Positions 24,055 through 33,146 are shown, counted from the first letter of the stretch. The stretch: 64,000 bases of DNA from Chryseobacterium formosum (GCF_026460885.1 NZ_JAOVZW010000001.1:62001-126000); one strand, 5' to 3'. Notes: generated from the letters alone by a model not told the origin. Program-made: numbers and translations.

Positions 24055-24465
24055 ATGCTACACATAGACATTCACAGTTTTTCATATAAAAAAGGAGGAA
24101 TACCAAAAGATGATTCCGGGAACGGAGGCGGATTCACATTCGATTGCCGCGGAATTTTAAACCCAGGAAGAGTTGAAGAATATAAAATCCAGACCGGAAA
24201 TGACATTGGTGTTCAGGAATATTTGGAAACAAAAACCGATATGCCTCAGTTTTTAGAATTAATTAAAAATTTAGTTTCCATAAATATTGATAATTATTTG
24301 GGAAGAGGTTTTGAAAATCTTCAAATCAATTTTGGTTGCACAGGAGGTCAGCACAGATCGGTTTATTCGGCTATAAAAATTGCTCATTTCATCGAAAAAA
24401 AATACGGCGAAAAGGTAGAAATAAGTCTTCATCATGACGAACAGCACCAACTCAATAATAAATGA
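24055..24465 (+). CDS. Stand-alone RapZ C-terminal-domain protein
   Basis: A 136-residue protein made only of the C-terminal domain of RapZ/YvcJ. The family signature FGCTGGQHRSVYSA is at about 93-106, preceded by FTFDCRGILNPG (about 28-39) and followed by a terminal HHDE. The N-terminal P-loop ATPase domain of full-length RapZ (about 280 residues) is absent. In E. coli the C-terminal domain binds glucosamine-6-phosphate and regulates GlmS through small RNAs. Here it lies directly before a MurU-like gene and after an AmgK-like kinase, so a role in sensing or handling an amino-sugar phosphate is a reasonable inference, not shown. Confidence 0.85.
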   Translation: MLHIDIHSFSYKKGGIPKDDSGNGGGFTFDCRGILNPGRVEEYKIQTGNDIGVQEYLETKTDMPQFLELIKNLVSINIDNYLGRGFENLQINFGCTGGQHRSVYSAIKIAHFIEKKYGEKVEISLHHDEQHQLNNK

Positions 24466-24535
24466 TGATTGATAAATTATAAATGATTTAGCAATCTAAC
24501 TATCAATTATCATTCATCACTTATCAATTATATAA
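24458..24535. repeat. AT-rich imperfect inverted repeat between RapZ-like and MurU-like genes
   Basis: About 78 bp of TGAT/ATCA-rich sequence: an AATAAATGATGATTGATAA-type left half and an ATCATTCATCACTTATCAA-type right half are roughly complementary. It may fold in RNA; it resembles dispersed AT-rich repeats of these genomes. Confidence 0.4.
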
Positions 24536-24536
24536 A

Positions 24537-25250
24537 ATGAAGGCATTAATTTTTGCTGCAGGAAAAGGAACCCGCTTAAAACCTTTTACAGATCATCATC
24601 CGAAAGCTTTGGCTAAAGTAAACGGCATTCCGCTTTTGGAAAGAAATATCAAATATCTCAAAGGTTTCGGAATTACAGATTTTGTCATTAACATTCATCA
24701 TTTTGGTGATCAGATTGTTACCTTTTTAAAAGAAAATAATAATTTCGGCTGTAAGATTGAAATTTCAGATGAGTCAAATGAACTGTTGGAAACAGGAGGC
24801 GGCTTGATTTTTGCTAAAGAATTCCTTAATCACGGAGAAGATTTCCTAATCATGAACGCTGACATTCTCACGAATATAAACATCGATGATTTCGTAAAAT
24901 ACCATAAAGAAATTAAAGATTTTGTTACCTTAGCGGTTTCAGACAGAGAAAGTTCTAGAAAATTACTGTTTAATGATGATTTGGTTTTGAGAGGATGGCT
25001 TAATATACAAAGTGGAGAACAGCGTCTTGCGGAATTCAACAAGGGATTCAGACCTTTGGCTTTTAGCGGAGTTCACTGTATAAATCCCGTGATTTTTGAT
25101 AAAATTAAGAGAACGGGGAAATTTTCTGTGATGGAAGAATATCTGGATTTAATGCAGACCGAAAAAATTCATGGTTTTGTGCACGACAGCATTTTAGTGG
25201 ATGTGGGAAGACCTGAATCTGTGATTGAAGCAGAAAAATATTTTAAATAA
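24537..25250 (+). CDS. MurU-like sugar-1-phosphate nucleotidyltransferase
   Basis: A 237-residue nucleotidyltransferase. The N-terminal signature AAGKGTRLKPFTDHHPKALAKV (about 7-28) holds the nucleotide-binding G-G-x-R and catalytic Lys; a LIMNADILTN Asp motif lies at about 104-113 and ETGGGLIFAKEF at about 84-95. MurU makes UDP-MurNAc from MurNAc-1-phosphate, the step after AmgK. The proximity of an AmgK-like kinase and the length (about 220-240) favour MurU over mannose-1-phosphate guanylyltransferase or RmlA, but the sugar is not proven. The next gene starts 5 bp after its stop. Confidence 0.8.
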   Translation: MKALIFAAGKGTRLKPFTDHHPKALAKVNGIPLLERNIKYLKGFGITDFVINIHHFGDQIVTFLKENNNFGCKIEISDESNELLETGGGLIFAKEFLNHGEDFLIMNADILTNINIDDFVKYHKEIKDFVTLAVSDRESSRKLLFNDDLVLRGWLNIQSGEQRLAEFNKGFRPLAFSGVHCINPVIFDKIKRTGKFSVMEEYLDLMQTEKIHGFVHDSILVDVGRPESVIEAEKYFK

Positions 25251-25255
25251 TTTGA

Positions 25256-26008
25256 ATGAAAACTGAAGGAACAAGAGACGAAAGTATAGAAAATACAGAA
25301 TTAGATATCAACGAAACAAAACTTCAAAACAGCCTGAGAGAAAAAAACTGGGACGAAACCATTACCAAAGATAGCTGGATGGTTTTTAAAGTGATGGCTG
25401 AATTTGTCGATGGTTATGAAAAAATGGCGAGAATAGGACCTTGTGTTTCTATTTTTGGCTCTGCAAGATTGAAACCGGATACCAAGTATTACAATATGGC
25501 TGTTGAGATTGCCGAAAAAATCACAAAAATTGGTTTTGGAGTAATTACAGGAGGTGGTCCCGGAATTATGGAAGCTGGAAATAAAGGCGCTTTCAATGCT
25601 CAGGGAAAATCGATTGGTTTAAATATCGACTTGCCTTTTGAACAGCATTTTAATCCTTATATCAACAAATTATATTCATTAAACTTCGATTATTTCTTTG
25701 TAAGAAAGGTGATGTTTGTAAAATATTCGCAAGGATTTATCGTAATGCCCGGTGGATTTGGAACTTTAGATGAACTGACAGAAGCAATGACATTAATTCA
25801 AACTAATAAAATTGGAAAGTTTCCGATTGTTTTGGTTGGAAGTGAATTTTGGAGTGGTTTATTAGACTGGTTTAAAGAAACTTTACTTACAGAAGGGATG
25901 ATTTCTGAAGGTGATCTTGATCTTTACCGCGTGGTAGATACGGCAGATGAAGCGGTTGCACATATTAAGGCTTTTTATGATAAATATTCTGTAAACGTTA
26001 ATTTTTAA
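25256..26008 (+). CDS. LOG-family Rossmann-fold protein (TIGR00730 type)
   Basis: A 250-residue protein of the LOG/TIGR00730 family, many members of which are cytokinin-riboside 5'-monophosphate phosphoribohydrolases or nucleotide-5'-monophosphate nucleosidases. The motif pair GGGPGIMEAGNKGA (about 99-112) and PGGFGTLDELTEAM (about 165-178) is the hallmark. A roughly 45-residue charged N-terminal extension (NWDETITKDSW) precedes it. It begins 5 bp after the MurU-like gene and is probably in the same transcript; physiological substrate uncertain. Confidence 0.9.
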   Translation: MKTEGTRDESIENTELDINETKLQNSLREKNWDETITKDSWMVFKVMAEFVDGYEKMARIGPCVSIFGSARLKPDTKYYNMAVEIAEKITKIGFGVITGGGPGIMEAGNKGAFNAQGKSIGLNIDLPFEQHFNPYINKLYSLNFDYFFVRKVMFVKYSQGFIVMPGGFGTLDELTEAMTLIQTNKIGKFPIVLVGSEFWSGLLDWFKETLLTEGMISEGDLDLYRVVDTADEAVAHIKAFYDKYSVNVNF

Positions 26009-26065
26009 TTGGCACCAAATTTGACCCATTTTATTTAGCAATATGCTACAAATTTATAAATTGAG

Positions 26066-26536
26066 ATGAAAAAATTTTTATATATATCGAGTATTTTTAC
26101 ATTTTTAACATTGATGAGTTTCACGGTTTTTGATTTCTATTCTTCGATGACGAAGGTTGATTACATCGACGGAAGCAAAACTTTGAAGTTTACAACTAAA
26201 ATGAACACAAGTCATATTTCTGATGCCATTAAAATCAACAGAAATACTGCCGGTTTTGAGGCGGAAGTAAAAAAATATGTAAACAATAATTTTGATGTAT
26301 TTGTAGATGGTTCTCCGAAAACTTTAACCTTTACAGGAAGTCAAGTAAGTGGAGAAACGGTTTGGGTATATTTTGAAACTGGAGGTGTTTCTGACATTAA
26401 TAGTCTAAAGATAAAAAATACGATACTTTTAAGCGCTTTTCCAAAGCAAATCAACCTAGTGAACATTGCTTATAAAGGAAATCAGAAAACAATGAATTTT
26501 CAGCGCGGAAAAGAGGTAAATGAAGTGGATTTTTAG
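26066..26536 (+). CDS. Small secreted protein, DUF6702-like
   Basis: A 156-residue exported protein with an N-terminal hydrophobic signal (FLYISSIFTFLTLMSFTVF) and a beta-rich domain (VDYIDGSKTLKFTTKMNTSHI, LNIAYKGNQKTMNF at the end). It resembles the small DUF6702 proteins of Bacteroidota; the assignment is by memory of family features and is tentative. No catalytic motif. A terminator follows. Confidence 0.6.
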   Translation: MKKFLYISSIFTFLTLMSFTVFDFYSSMTKVDYIDGSKTLKFTTKMNTSHISDAIKINRNTAGFEAEVKKYVNNNFDVFVDGSPKTLTFTGSQVSGETVWVYFETGGVSDINSLKIKNTILLSAFPKQINLVNIAYKGNQKTMNFQRGKEVNEVDF

Positions 26537-26560
26537 AAAGTATTAGATTTAAAATCATAT

Positions 26561-26588
26561 AACCATTGCAATTGCAGTGGTTTTTTTT
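26561..26588 (+). terminator. Rho-independent terminator
   Basis: Near-perfect AACCATTGCAATTGCAGTGGTT palindrome followed by eight T; follows the stop at 26536. Confidence 0.85.
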
Positions 26589-26804
26589 ATGTTTGATATT
26601 TTATTATGATTAAATTTTGCGAATAAAGGTAGCGTTTCTACGGAGGGCATTGTTTGTAGGGTCTTATTAATTTCTACAAAGGTTTTGCTTCAATTGAATA
26701 TATCTAATTTGACGTCATGTAAATAATCTAAACTTTCTTATTACCATATTCAACTTAAAGTTAATTAGTTACTTTCAGTTTAAGATAAATCCTAAAACAT
26801 ATCA

Positions 26805-26842
26805 AAAAAACAAAAAAAGACGAACATTACTGTTCGTCTTTT
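26805..26842 (-). terminator. Rho-independent terminator of the DUF5689/receptor operon
   Basis: AAAAGACGAACA-TTAC-TGTTCGTCTTTT (12-bp stem); on the minus strand it is followed by a T tract. It lies 24 bp beyond the stop at 26866. Confidence 0.9.
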
Positions 26843-26865
26843 CTATTTATAAAAGAATCAATTAA

Positions 26866-28929
26866 TTATTGACCTTTGATTTTGAAGTCATCAATTTCCC
26901 AAGTTGCTGCAGCAGCACTTGTTGAAGTATATTTGAATGCAATTCTTACGTTTTTACCTAAGAAAGCAGCTAAATCTACGTTTCCTGAGCTTACCCAGTC
27001 ACCAAATGCAGCATTGTTTGTATCTAATGCAGCAGGTAAAAGCACCCAAGTTGTAGTCGCAGGATTTCCTGTATAGTTTTCTGTAGCGTAAACCTGAAGA
27101 GCATTTCCAGCATATCTTACATCAGACGTAAAGCTTACTGCTGCTTTAGTTTTACCCACTAAACTTACTGTTTTAGAAATTAACCAGTCTTCATTGGCTG
27201 GATTTGATAATGGAGCACTCATTACTGCATAGTAATTAGTTCCATTACCTTGGTTAGAAGTATTCCAAACCTGAGTACCTGCAACATTTACCGTTGTCCA
27301 ATCTGATCCGAAACCTCCAGCTGCAAAATCATCTTTGTATATTACTGCAAGCGGAGTATAAACTGAACCATCACATCTTGGATCATCCAAATCAGCTCCT
27401 AAAACATCTGTAATCCATAATTGGTAAGTACCATTGAATACACTTAAAACACCATAAACATCACCTTTTCCAGATTCGATAACCTGACCTGCAAAATCTG
27501 CAAAGTTACTTGTTCTTAAAAGAACTTTATTACCAGAACAGTCTTCTAAAGTTCTGTTGGTCACTGCACCTGAAGCATATACTTTTTCTAAATCTCCTGC
27601 AATGAACTGAAGATTTTTAATCTTAACCCATTTACCTACATCTGCCATTGTAAACTGACTGATTGTTTTTTCTGTAGAAGTAACGGCAGTAATTGCTTTT
27701 TTAGAATCAAAGAAATATTTGTAAACATCAGTTTCTGCAATTCTACCAACTGCTCCACTGAATGGAGTTCCTAACTGAATTTCTCCATTAACCGCTCCTA
27801 CGTATAAGTTTTTAAGTTTTACATAAACTTCTTTACCTACAACAAATCTAGGATCATTAAACATATCGGCTTTATCAATGTTAATTCTGATACCTCCTGT
27901 AGCATCTTCTACGTAGATATATTTGAAAAGGTTTCCAGATTTATCATTTGCAGTTACTTTAGCTTTAAGAACAAAATCTCCTGTAATTAAAGTAAGCGGG
28001 CTCGTTGCCAATTGTTTAACTTCCGCAACCGTTTTTTGAGTCAATCCATTATCGCTGTATTCACAAGGATTTGACGTAAGACCATCAATTCTAGGGAATT
28101 TAGTCATATCAAGATCTGTAGCCTTGTTAATATACATTTGGTAAGTACTGTTGAATTTACTGTAGATACCAACAAATTTACCATTTCCTGAAGGTAAAAT
28201 CTGATTAGCAAATGATGCATAACCACTATTTCTTACCACTCTTGTTGTTGCTGTACTATTATCTCTAATAGTTCTATCAACCGTAACTCCGTTTGGAGCA
28301 TAGTTAGTACATAAAATTCTGCTATCGAATTCAGCATTATTCATTTGAATCAAACATCCGATATATTGGTCGTTTGCAGAAACCATCTGTAGAGAAGTCA
28401 TTACCTTAGGAACAATATTCGCTCTTATAGTACAAGATCTGAAAATTCTAGATGGTACCAATTTTTCAGGAATTCTTGATACTGAAGTTGCTGCTGTTTC
28501 AGTTCCATTTTTCACTCCTAATTGTACTACTCCACCGTAAGTTCCTAAAGATAAACCAGCAAGTTTAACATAAATTTTAGAACCTTGAGGATAATTTGTA
28601 TAAGTACTTACCGCATCTACACTGATTACAAATCCTTGAGTTGGGTTTTCCGGTTTATCCTGAATATAAATTGTCTTGTAAATATTCCCAGTTTCGTCAG
28701 TAGACGAAACGTACCCTTCTACAATATCAGTAGAATTATCTGGAAAAGTGAAAGCTGTAGTTGTATATTTCGCTCTTAATTGAGTTAGCGTCATTGTAGC
28801 AGTAAGATCTGTACACTGATATCCATCAAGATTAGGCTCATCATATTTATCGTCATGCACACAACCTGTAATAACAAGCGCTGCAAAGATTACGAAAATA
28901 TATTTTAAAATTGAATTATATTTTTTCAT
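26866..28929 (-). CDS. DUF5689-domain surface lipoprotein with C-terminal choice-of-anchor-J-like domain
   Basis: A 687-residue lipoprotein. The signal ends with lipobox VITGC (C23). Two related segments of about 200-210 residues follow (starting near TLTQLRAKYTTT and KTVAEVKQLATS), each with beta-strand blocks such as YIQDKPENPTQGFVISVD and YVEDATGGIRINID, which fit DUF5689. The last about 155 residues (DDFAAGGFGSDWTTV to WEIDDFKI) look like a jelly-roll choice-of-anchor-J/cleaved-adhesin domain. It starts 13 bp after the TonB receptor in the same operon, so it is the receptor's likely surface partner, by analogy with SusD-type lids. Substrate unknown. Confidence 0.82.
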   Translation of the reverse strand: MKKYNSILKYIFVIFAALVITGCVHDDKYDEPNLDGYQCTDLTATMTLTQLRAKYTTTAFTFPDNSTDIVEGYVSSTDETGNIYKTIYIQDKPENPTQGFVISVDAVSTYTNYPQGSKIYVKLAGLSLGTYGGVVQLGVKNGTETAATSVSRIPEKLVPSRIFRSCTIRANIVPKVMTSLQMVSANDQYIGCLIQMNNAEFDSRILCTNYAPNGVTVDRTIRDNSTATTRVVRNSGYASFANQILPSGNGKFVGIYSKFNSTYQMYINKATDLDMTKFPRIDGLTSNPCEYSDNGLTQKTVAEVKQLATSPLTLITGDFVLKAKVTANDKSGNLFKYIYVEDATGGIRINIDKADMFNDPRFVVGKEVYVKLKNLYVGAVNGEIQLGTPFSGAVGRIAETDVYKYFFDSKKAITAVTSTEKTISQFTMADVGKWVKIKNLQFIAGDLEKVYASGAVTNRTLEDCSGNKVLLRTSNFADFAGQVIESGKGDVYGVLSVFNGTYQLWITDVLGADLDDPRCDGSVYTPLAVIYKDDFAAGGFGSDWTTVNVAGTQVWNTSNQGNGTNYYAVMSAPLSNPANEDWLISKTVSLVGKTKAAVSFTSDVRYAGNALQVYATENYTGNPATTTWVLLPAALDTNNAAFGDWVSSGNVDLAAFLGKNVRIAFKYTSTSAAAATWEIDDFKIKGQ

Positions 28930-28942
28930 TGTAGTCTCTTTT

Positions 28943-31672
28943 TTAGAATCTTAAATAAACATTTGTAAAGAACGTGGTTCCTCTGTCATACCAAAGTTTT
29001 GGTCCGAAATATGGTGTTTGTCTCTGAGATTCCTCAAGTACACCAGGGAAATTAGCCAATCTACCTTGCTCAAATCCTCCTGTTACATAATTTCTGTTAT
29101 TCAGAATATTATTTACAGATACGCTGATTCCTAATCTGTAATTACCAAATTTGAAAGATTTTCCTGCATTAGCATTCAACATAAACTGATCATCAAATTT
29201 TGTCTGCTTTGTTAATTGCTGAATCAATTCTGGTGTAGCACCTGGATAAGGATCATTTGTCGCAGGGTTTGTGTACATGTAAGCTGTCTTATTTAATGCT
29301 GAGAAATCAAGATATTGATCCATTAAATAATTTGCAGATGCACCAACCCACCAATATTTTGGTGAATTGTATTTCAAACCAAAAGAAAATGCTTTTTGAG
29401 GAGTTCCTGCTACTTTATAATCTTTAATATTTGCTTTTCCATAACTTCTAAAGTCATTTAAGTCATCAAAAGAATAAACATCAGGACGGTTTGTGTATTT
29501 GTATTCACCGATACTTGCAACCCCGGTCGCATTTAATGTAGGTGTAATTTTTACGTCAAAACCAAGTTCAGCACCGATGTATCTTTTATCAACACCTGTC
29601 ATTGCTTCGTTGATCAAAGTGTTTACAGATCCTGTTTGATCACTTACCGCTGCATAATATCTTGAAATTTCTGTAGAATTACTAATTGTAGTATAGTAAC
29701 CTGAAATTCTCAATTTTAAAACCTGACTTCTTAAGATATAGCTCAAATCATTTGAATTAATGATCTGATTTTTAACTCCCGGAGTCAAATAATCTACAGC
29801 TCTTGGGTTGATATACAATTCATTCAATGTAGGAGCTAAACTAAAGAAAGCACCGTTGTAAACAATGAAGTTTTTACCATTGATTTTGTAAGTAACCTTA
29901 CCTTTCAAACCTGCATCTAAAGCATCATATATAGAACTCTTTCCTTTAGAATTGTTTTGGAAACTTGCCAAACCGCTTCTGAAGTGACCATCTCTTTGAG
30001 ATTCAGAATAAGAACTGAAAATAGACGCTACAACGTTAAATTTATTGAAATCTACCTCAGATGATACATTTAAAGAGTAATGATTTTTAGATAACTCATA
30101 AGAATACTGAGTTCTGTCTCCTACTCTTACTTGTGTATTTGCATCATCCGTATTGTACTGTACATCATTGTTGAATGCATTTAAATTATAAGCATATTCC
30201 GCACCCAATAAATCTTTAACTCTTCTAAAATTATCTGATTTTAGATTCTGATAATTAAAGTTAACATTCAATTTCCAGTTTTCTTTTAATCTTGTATCAA
30301 AGTGAGATGCAAAATTGAAAGTTTTATCTTTATTTACATCTTCTACAATACTGTAAACTGCACCTCTCTTACTACCATCCATATTTTGGTTGTTAAGATA
30401 GTTTGCCTGATAAAGACTGTTCCAATCGATTTGAGATTGCGATCTGAATTCATCTGCAGTTAAAAGCCCGTAGCTTGGTAATTTTCTGTAATAAGTAGGA
30501 TTCGGATCAGCTGCATGGAACCAATCTAGTCTACTTCTTGCATCGCTTCCGATTTGGTAAGAAACTGTATTGGTCCAGTTAGAGTTTTTCCCGATTTTTA
30601 AATAATCAGTAAGCATGAACATTGGTTCAAATACTTTTCTGATTCTTGAGTTTCTTTTTTCACCGTCTTGCCATCCCCAATACGAGTTGTAATCTTTACC
30701 CATGATGTCATAAACTTCTTGAGTATTTGGTGAGTTTGAAGCTCTGTATGTAGGAGAACCGAAACCTGTGAAGTTAATTGAATGTCTTTCACTGAATTTT
30801 TTCTCAACTGATGCAAAATATGCATAAGCATCTTGGTAAACTCCATCAATGATTGCCTGATCTCCCCATCTTCTACTTCCAGAAAATGTAAATGCCCAAC
30901 CACTTTTGCTCATTCCTGAAGAATAAGTTGCCATTGCTCTGTGCAAATAACTTCTGTTTGTAAATGAATACGCTAAAGATGTTTGTTTTCTATAAGAAGA
31001 AGCTCTTGTATTATAATAAGCTACACCTCCTAAATTACCAAAAGTATATTCTGATGGCGTAATGTTATCTACATTTTCGAAAGGATATCTTGTTACATCA
31101 TTTAAACCTCCCCAGTTGCTGAAGTCGATTCTTCCATCATCATTTTTAGACATAGAAACTCCGTTGAATAATACATCTTCAAAACGGTTATCTACCCCTC
31201 TTGGTCTAAACCAATAAGCTCCTAATTCAAAAGCAGAAACATTTTGAAATGCATCTCTACCAGAACTCAAAAGTCCTACTGTAGGCTGCATTGCAGAACC
31301 TCCGTCTTCTGTATCGTTTGCAGAATCGTCAATCACAACTACTCCGGCGTCTGTTGCCAAACTGTTGTTTAGCATAATAACACCTAAGTCTTTTCTTTTC
31401 TCATCGGCAGTTACATCAAATTCTAAAATTTTAGATTCAAAATTTGGTTTTGTAACGGTAATAAGATAATGTCCTGGCTTCAAATCTACAAACTGGAAGT
31501 AACCGATTTTATCAGCAGTTACATCATCAACAGATTGTTCAAGATCAACCTCTGCTCTCTCTACAGGCTTACCATCCTGACCTTTAACATACGCAAAAAC
31601 AGTAGTTTGTGCATAGTAGTAAGATGCAGGCAATAAGGTAAACAAAGAGATTAGGGATAGTTTTTTAATCAT
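28943..31672 (-). CDS. TonB-dependent receptor with N-terminal carboxypeptidase-like domain
   Basis: A 909-residue outer-membrane receptor. Signal peptide about 1-21. A carboxypeptidase-regulatory-like domain at about 25-105 (GQDGKPVERAEVDL, YFQFVDLKPGHYLITVTKPNF) precedes the plug (GAYWFRPRGVDNRFEDVLFNG, FGNLGGVAYYNTRASSYR) and a long barrel ending TFFTNVYLRF with terminal Phe. It pairs with the DUF5689 lipoprotein 13 bp downstream and is divergent from a secreted endonuclease/phosphatase-fold gene. That trio suggests uptake of a substrate released by the enzyme, for instance nucleic-acid or organophosphate material; this is inference. Confidence 0.92.
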   Translation of the reverse strand: MIKKLSLISLFTLLPASYYYAQTTVFAYVKGQDGKPVERAEVDLEQSVDDVTADKIGYFQFVDLKPGHYLITVTKPNFESKILEFDVTADEKRKDLGVIMLNNSLATDAGVVVIDDSANDTEDGGSAMQPTVGLLSSGRDAFQNVSAFELGAYWFRPRGVDNRFEDVLFNGVSMSKNDDGRIDFSNWGGLNDVTRYPFENVDNITPSEYTFGNLGGVAYYNTRASSYRKQTSLAYSFTNRSYLHRAMATYSSGMSKSGWAFTFSGSRRWGDQAIIDGVYQDAYAYFASVEKKFSERHSINFTGFGSPTYRASNSPNTQEVYDIMGKDYNSYWGWQDGEKRNSRIRKVFEPMFMLTDYLKIGKNSNWTNTVSYQIGSDARSRLDWFHAADPNPTYYRKLPSYGLLTADEFRSQSQIDWNSLYQANYLNNQNMDGSKRGAVYSIVEDVNKDKTFNFASHFDTRLKENWKLNVNFNYQNLKSDNFRRVKDLLGAEYAYNLNAFNNDVQYNTDDANTQVRVGDRTQYSYELSKNHYSLNVSSEVDFNKFNVVASIFSSYSESQRDGHFRSGLASFQNNSKGKSSIYDALDAGLKGKVTYKINGKNFIVYNGAFFSLAPTLNELYINPRAVDYLTPGVKNQIINSNDLSYILRSQVLKLRISGYYTTISNSTEISRYYAAVSDQTGSVNTLINEAMTGVDKRYIGAELGFDVKITPTLNATGVASIGEYKYTNRPDVYSFDDLNDFRSYGKANIKDYKVAGTPQKAFSFGLKYNSPKYWWVGASANYLMDQYLDFSALNKTAYMYTNPATNDPYPGATPELIQQLTKQTKFDDQFMLNANAGKSFKFGNYRLGISVSVNNILNNRNYVTGGFEQGRLANFPGVLEESQRQTPYFGPKLWYDRGTTFFTNVYLRF

Positions 31673-31713
31673 AATAAACTTATTTTAAAACACCTTCTTT
31701 ATTTAAGGGGCAA

Positions 31714-31721
31714 CAAATTTA
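31714..31721 (-). promoter_or_regulatory. Candidate -7 box of the receptor operon (TAAATTTG on minus strand)
   Basis: CAAATTTA on the plus strand, 41 nt before the receptor ATG at 31672. Exact TAnnTTTG; -33 element not clear. Confidence 0.5.
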
Positions 31722-31912
31722 GGATTATTTTCATTAACTAAAACATTTTTAGCATTTTATTCTATTAATTATTCTTAACAATCATTAATTCTCTCAATAA
31801 AACGCCTCATTTATGATTGAAATCAAAATGCATTTCTTAAGATTAATTTAATCTTTAAATGATTTTAAAATTTGTAATTTTACCCCCTCAAAATTTTGAA
31901 TTATATAATAAC

Positions 31913-33112
31913 ATGAAAAAATTCGTATTCATTTTTGCAGTTTTATGCTTTACTTTTAGCTTTTCTCAGCAAAAACAAGTTAAAAGAGCAACAATAGCTT
32001 TTCTGAATGTAGAAAACCTTTGGGATACCATTGCTTCTGCAGATTATATTGATGGAACTTTACCTTTTTCCAATCCTAAATTCCACAGAAGTGTACCTAT
32101 TGATTCTTTAAAGTTTCTAGAAACGACAGAAGATTATAAAGGAGAATGGGTTAACGAACTTTTAGTAGGAAAAAAAGTAATTCGTCACCAGATTTTAGCG
32201 ACTGACTTTACTGTAAACAGTCCTAAAAGATGGGGAACAAAATATTACAATCAGAAATTAGCAAACGAAGCAAAGGTGATTTCTGAATTGGGAAGACAAT
32301 ATACTAATGACAATCCTACAATTTGTGGTCTTATCGAAGTAGAAAACAGACAGGTTATTGAAGACCTGATTAAGCAACCGGCTTTAGCAAAAAGTAACTA
32401 CGGAATTGTTCATTATAATTCTTACGATGCAAGAGGAATCGACATTGCTATTATATATCAAAAAAACAGATTCCTTGTACAGAATTCTTACACAAAAGAA
32501 ATTAAAGTATACAACGAAGACGGAAAAAGACAATACACAAGAGATGTTTTGGTAGCAATCGGTCTTTTGGATGGTGAAAAAATTGCAGTATTTATGAATC
32601 ACTGGCCTTCAAGAAGTGGTGGTGAAGCAGCTTCTCAACCAAGAAGGAATGCTGCTGCAGCTGTTTTGAAAGCAGAAATGGATAAATTATCAGTTGATTA
32701 TCCTGGAATTAAATTAATTTCAATGGGAGATTACAATGACGATCCGGTAAGCCCGAGTTTGAAAAAACATTTGGGGGCAGTTGGTGACCCTAGTGAGTTA
32801 TCAGACAAATCGCCTTACTATAATTTAATGTACAAATTATATAAAAACGGAGTTGCTTCTTTGGCTTATAGAGACGCTCCGAATTTATTTGATCAGATTA
32901 TTGTTTCTAAGAATTTTTATTCACCGGAAAAACTAACGCCTACTTACACTATTTTCAAGGCAGAAATTTACGCTCCTTCTTATTTAGTCAATAAAGAAGG
33001 ACAATGGAAAGGTTACCCACTTCGTTCTTGGGACGGCGACAGATTTACCGGAGGTTACAGCGATCACTTCCCTGCTGTTTCGGTTGTTCAGAAAGAATAC
33101 ATCAAAAAATAA
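31913..33112 (+). CDS. Secreted endonuclease/exonuclease/phosphatase-family protein
   Basis: A 399-residue secreted enzyme of the EEP (DNase I-like) superfamily. The ATG at 31913 is chosen because it begins the signal peptide MKKFVFIFAVLCFTFSFSQ; an upstream in-frame ATG at 31859 would put 18 non-signal residues in front. EEP motifs in order: FLNVENLWDT, IEVENRQVIEDL (metal Glu), GIDIAIIYQ, MNHWPSRSGGEAAS, SMGDYNDDPVSPSL (catalytic Asp/Asn) and GYSDHFPAVSV (catalytic His). Such enzymes hydrolyse phosphodiesters in nucleic acids or phosphoesters. Divergent from the TonB receptor/DUF5689 pair, with which it probably works outside the cell. Confidence 0.9.
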   Translation: MKKFVFIFAVLCFTFSFSQQKQVKRATIAFLNVENLWDTIASADYIDGTLPFSNPKFHRSVPIDSLKFLETTEDYKGEWVNELLVGKKVIRHQILATDFTVNSPKRWGTKYYNQKLANEAKVISELGRQYTNDNPTICGLIEVENRQVIEDLIKQPALAKSNYGIVHYNSYDARGIDIAIIYQKNRFLVQNSYTKEIKVYNEDGKRQYTRDVLVAIGLLDGEKIAVFMNHWPSRSGGEAASQPRRNAAAAVLKAEMDKLSVDYPGIKLISMGDYNDDPVSPSLKKHLGAVGDPSELSDKSPYYNLMYKLYKNGVASLAYRDAPNLFDQIIVSKNFYSPEKLTPTYTIFKAEIYAPSYLVNKEGQWKGYPLRSWDGDRFTGGYSDHFPAVSVVQKEYIKK

Positions 33113-33116
33113 AACA

Positions 33117-33146
33117 AAGGCACTCTATTTGGAGTGCTTTTTTTGT
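33117..33146 (+). terminator. Rho-independent terminator
   Basis: GCACTC-TATTTG-GAGTGC stem followed by TTTTTTT; it ends about 15 bp before the next ATG at 33161. Confidence 0.85.

Larger units (their letters stand above)
26537..26865. other. Intergenic region with two terminators and a degenerate repeat
   Basis: No gene seen in 329 bp. It holds the terminator of the preceding + strand gene, a stretch at about 26618-26690 that resembles dispersed Flavobacteriia intergenic repeats and contains the hairpin TTTGTAG-loop-CTACAAA (26653-26680), and the terminator of the minus-strand DUF5689 operon. Confidence 0.6.

Noticed and set aside
31859..31912. Longer start for the secreted EEP enzyme
   Set aside because: It would hide the signal peptide behind 18 residues; the ATG at 31913 gives a clean signal.
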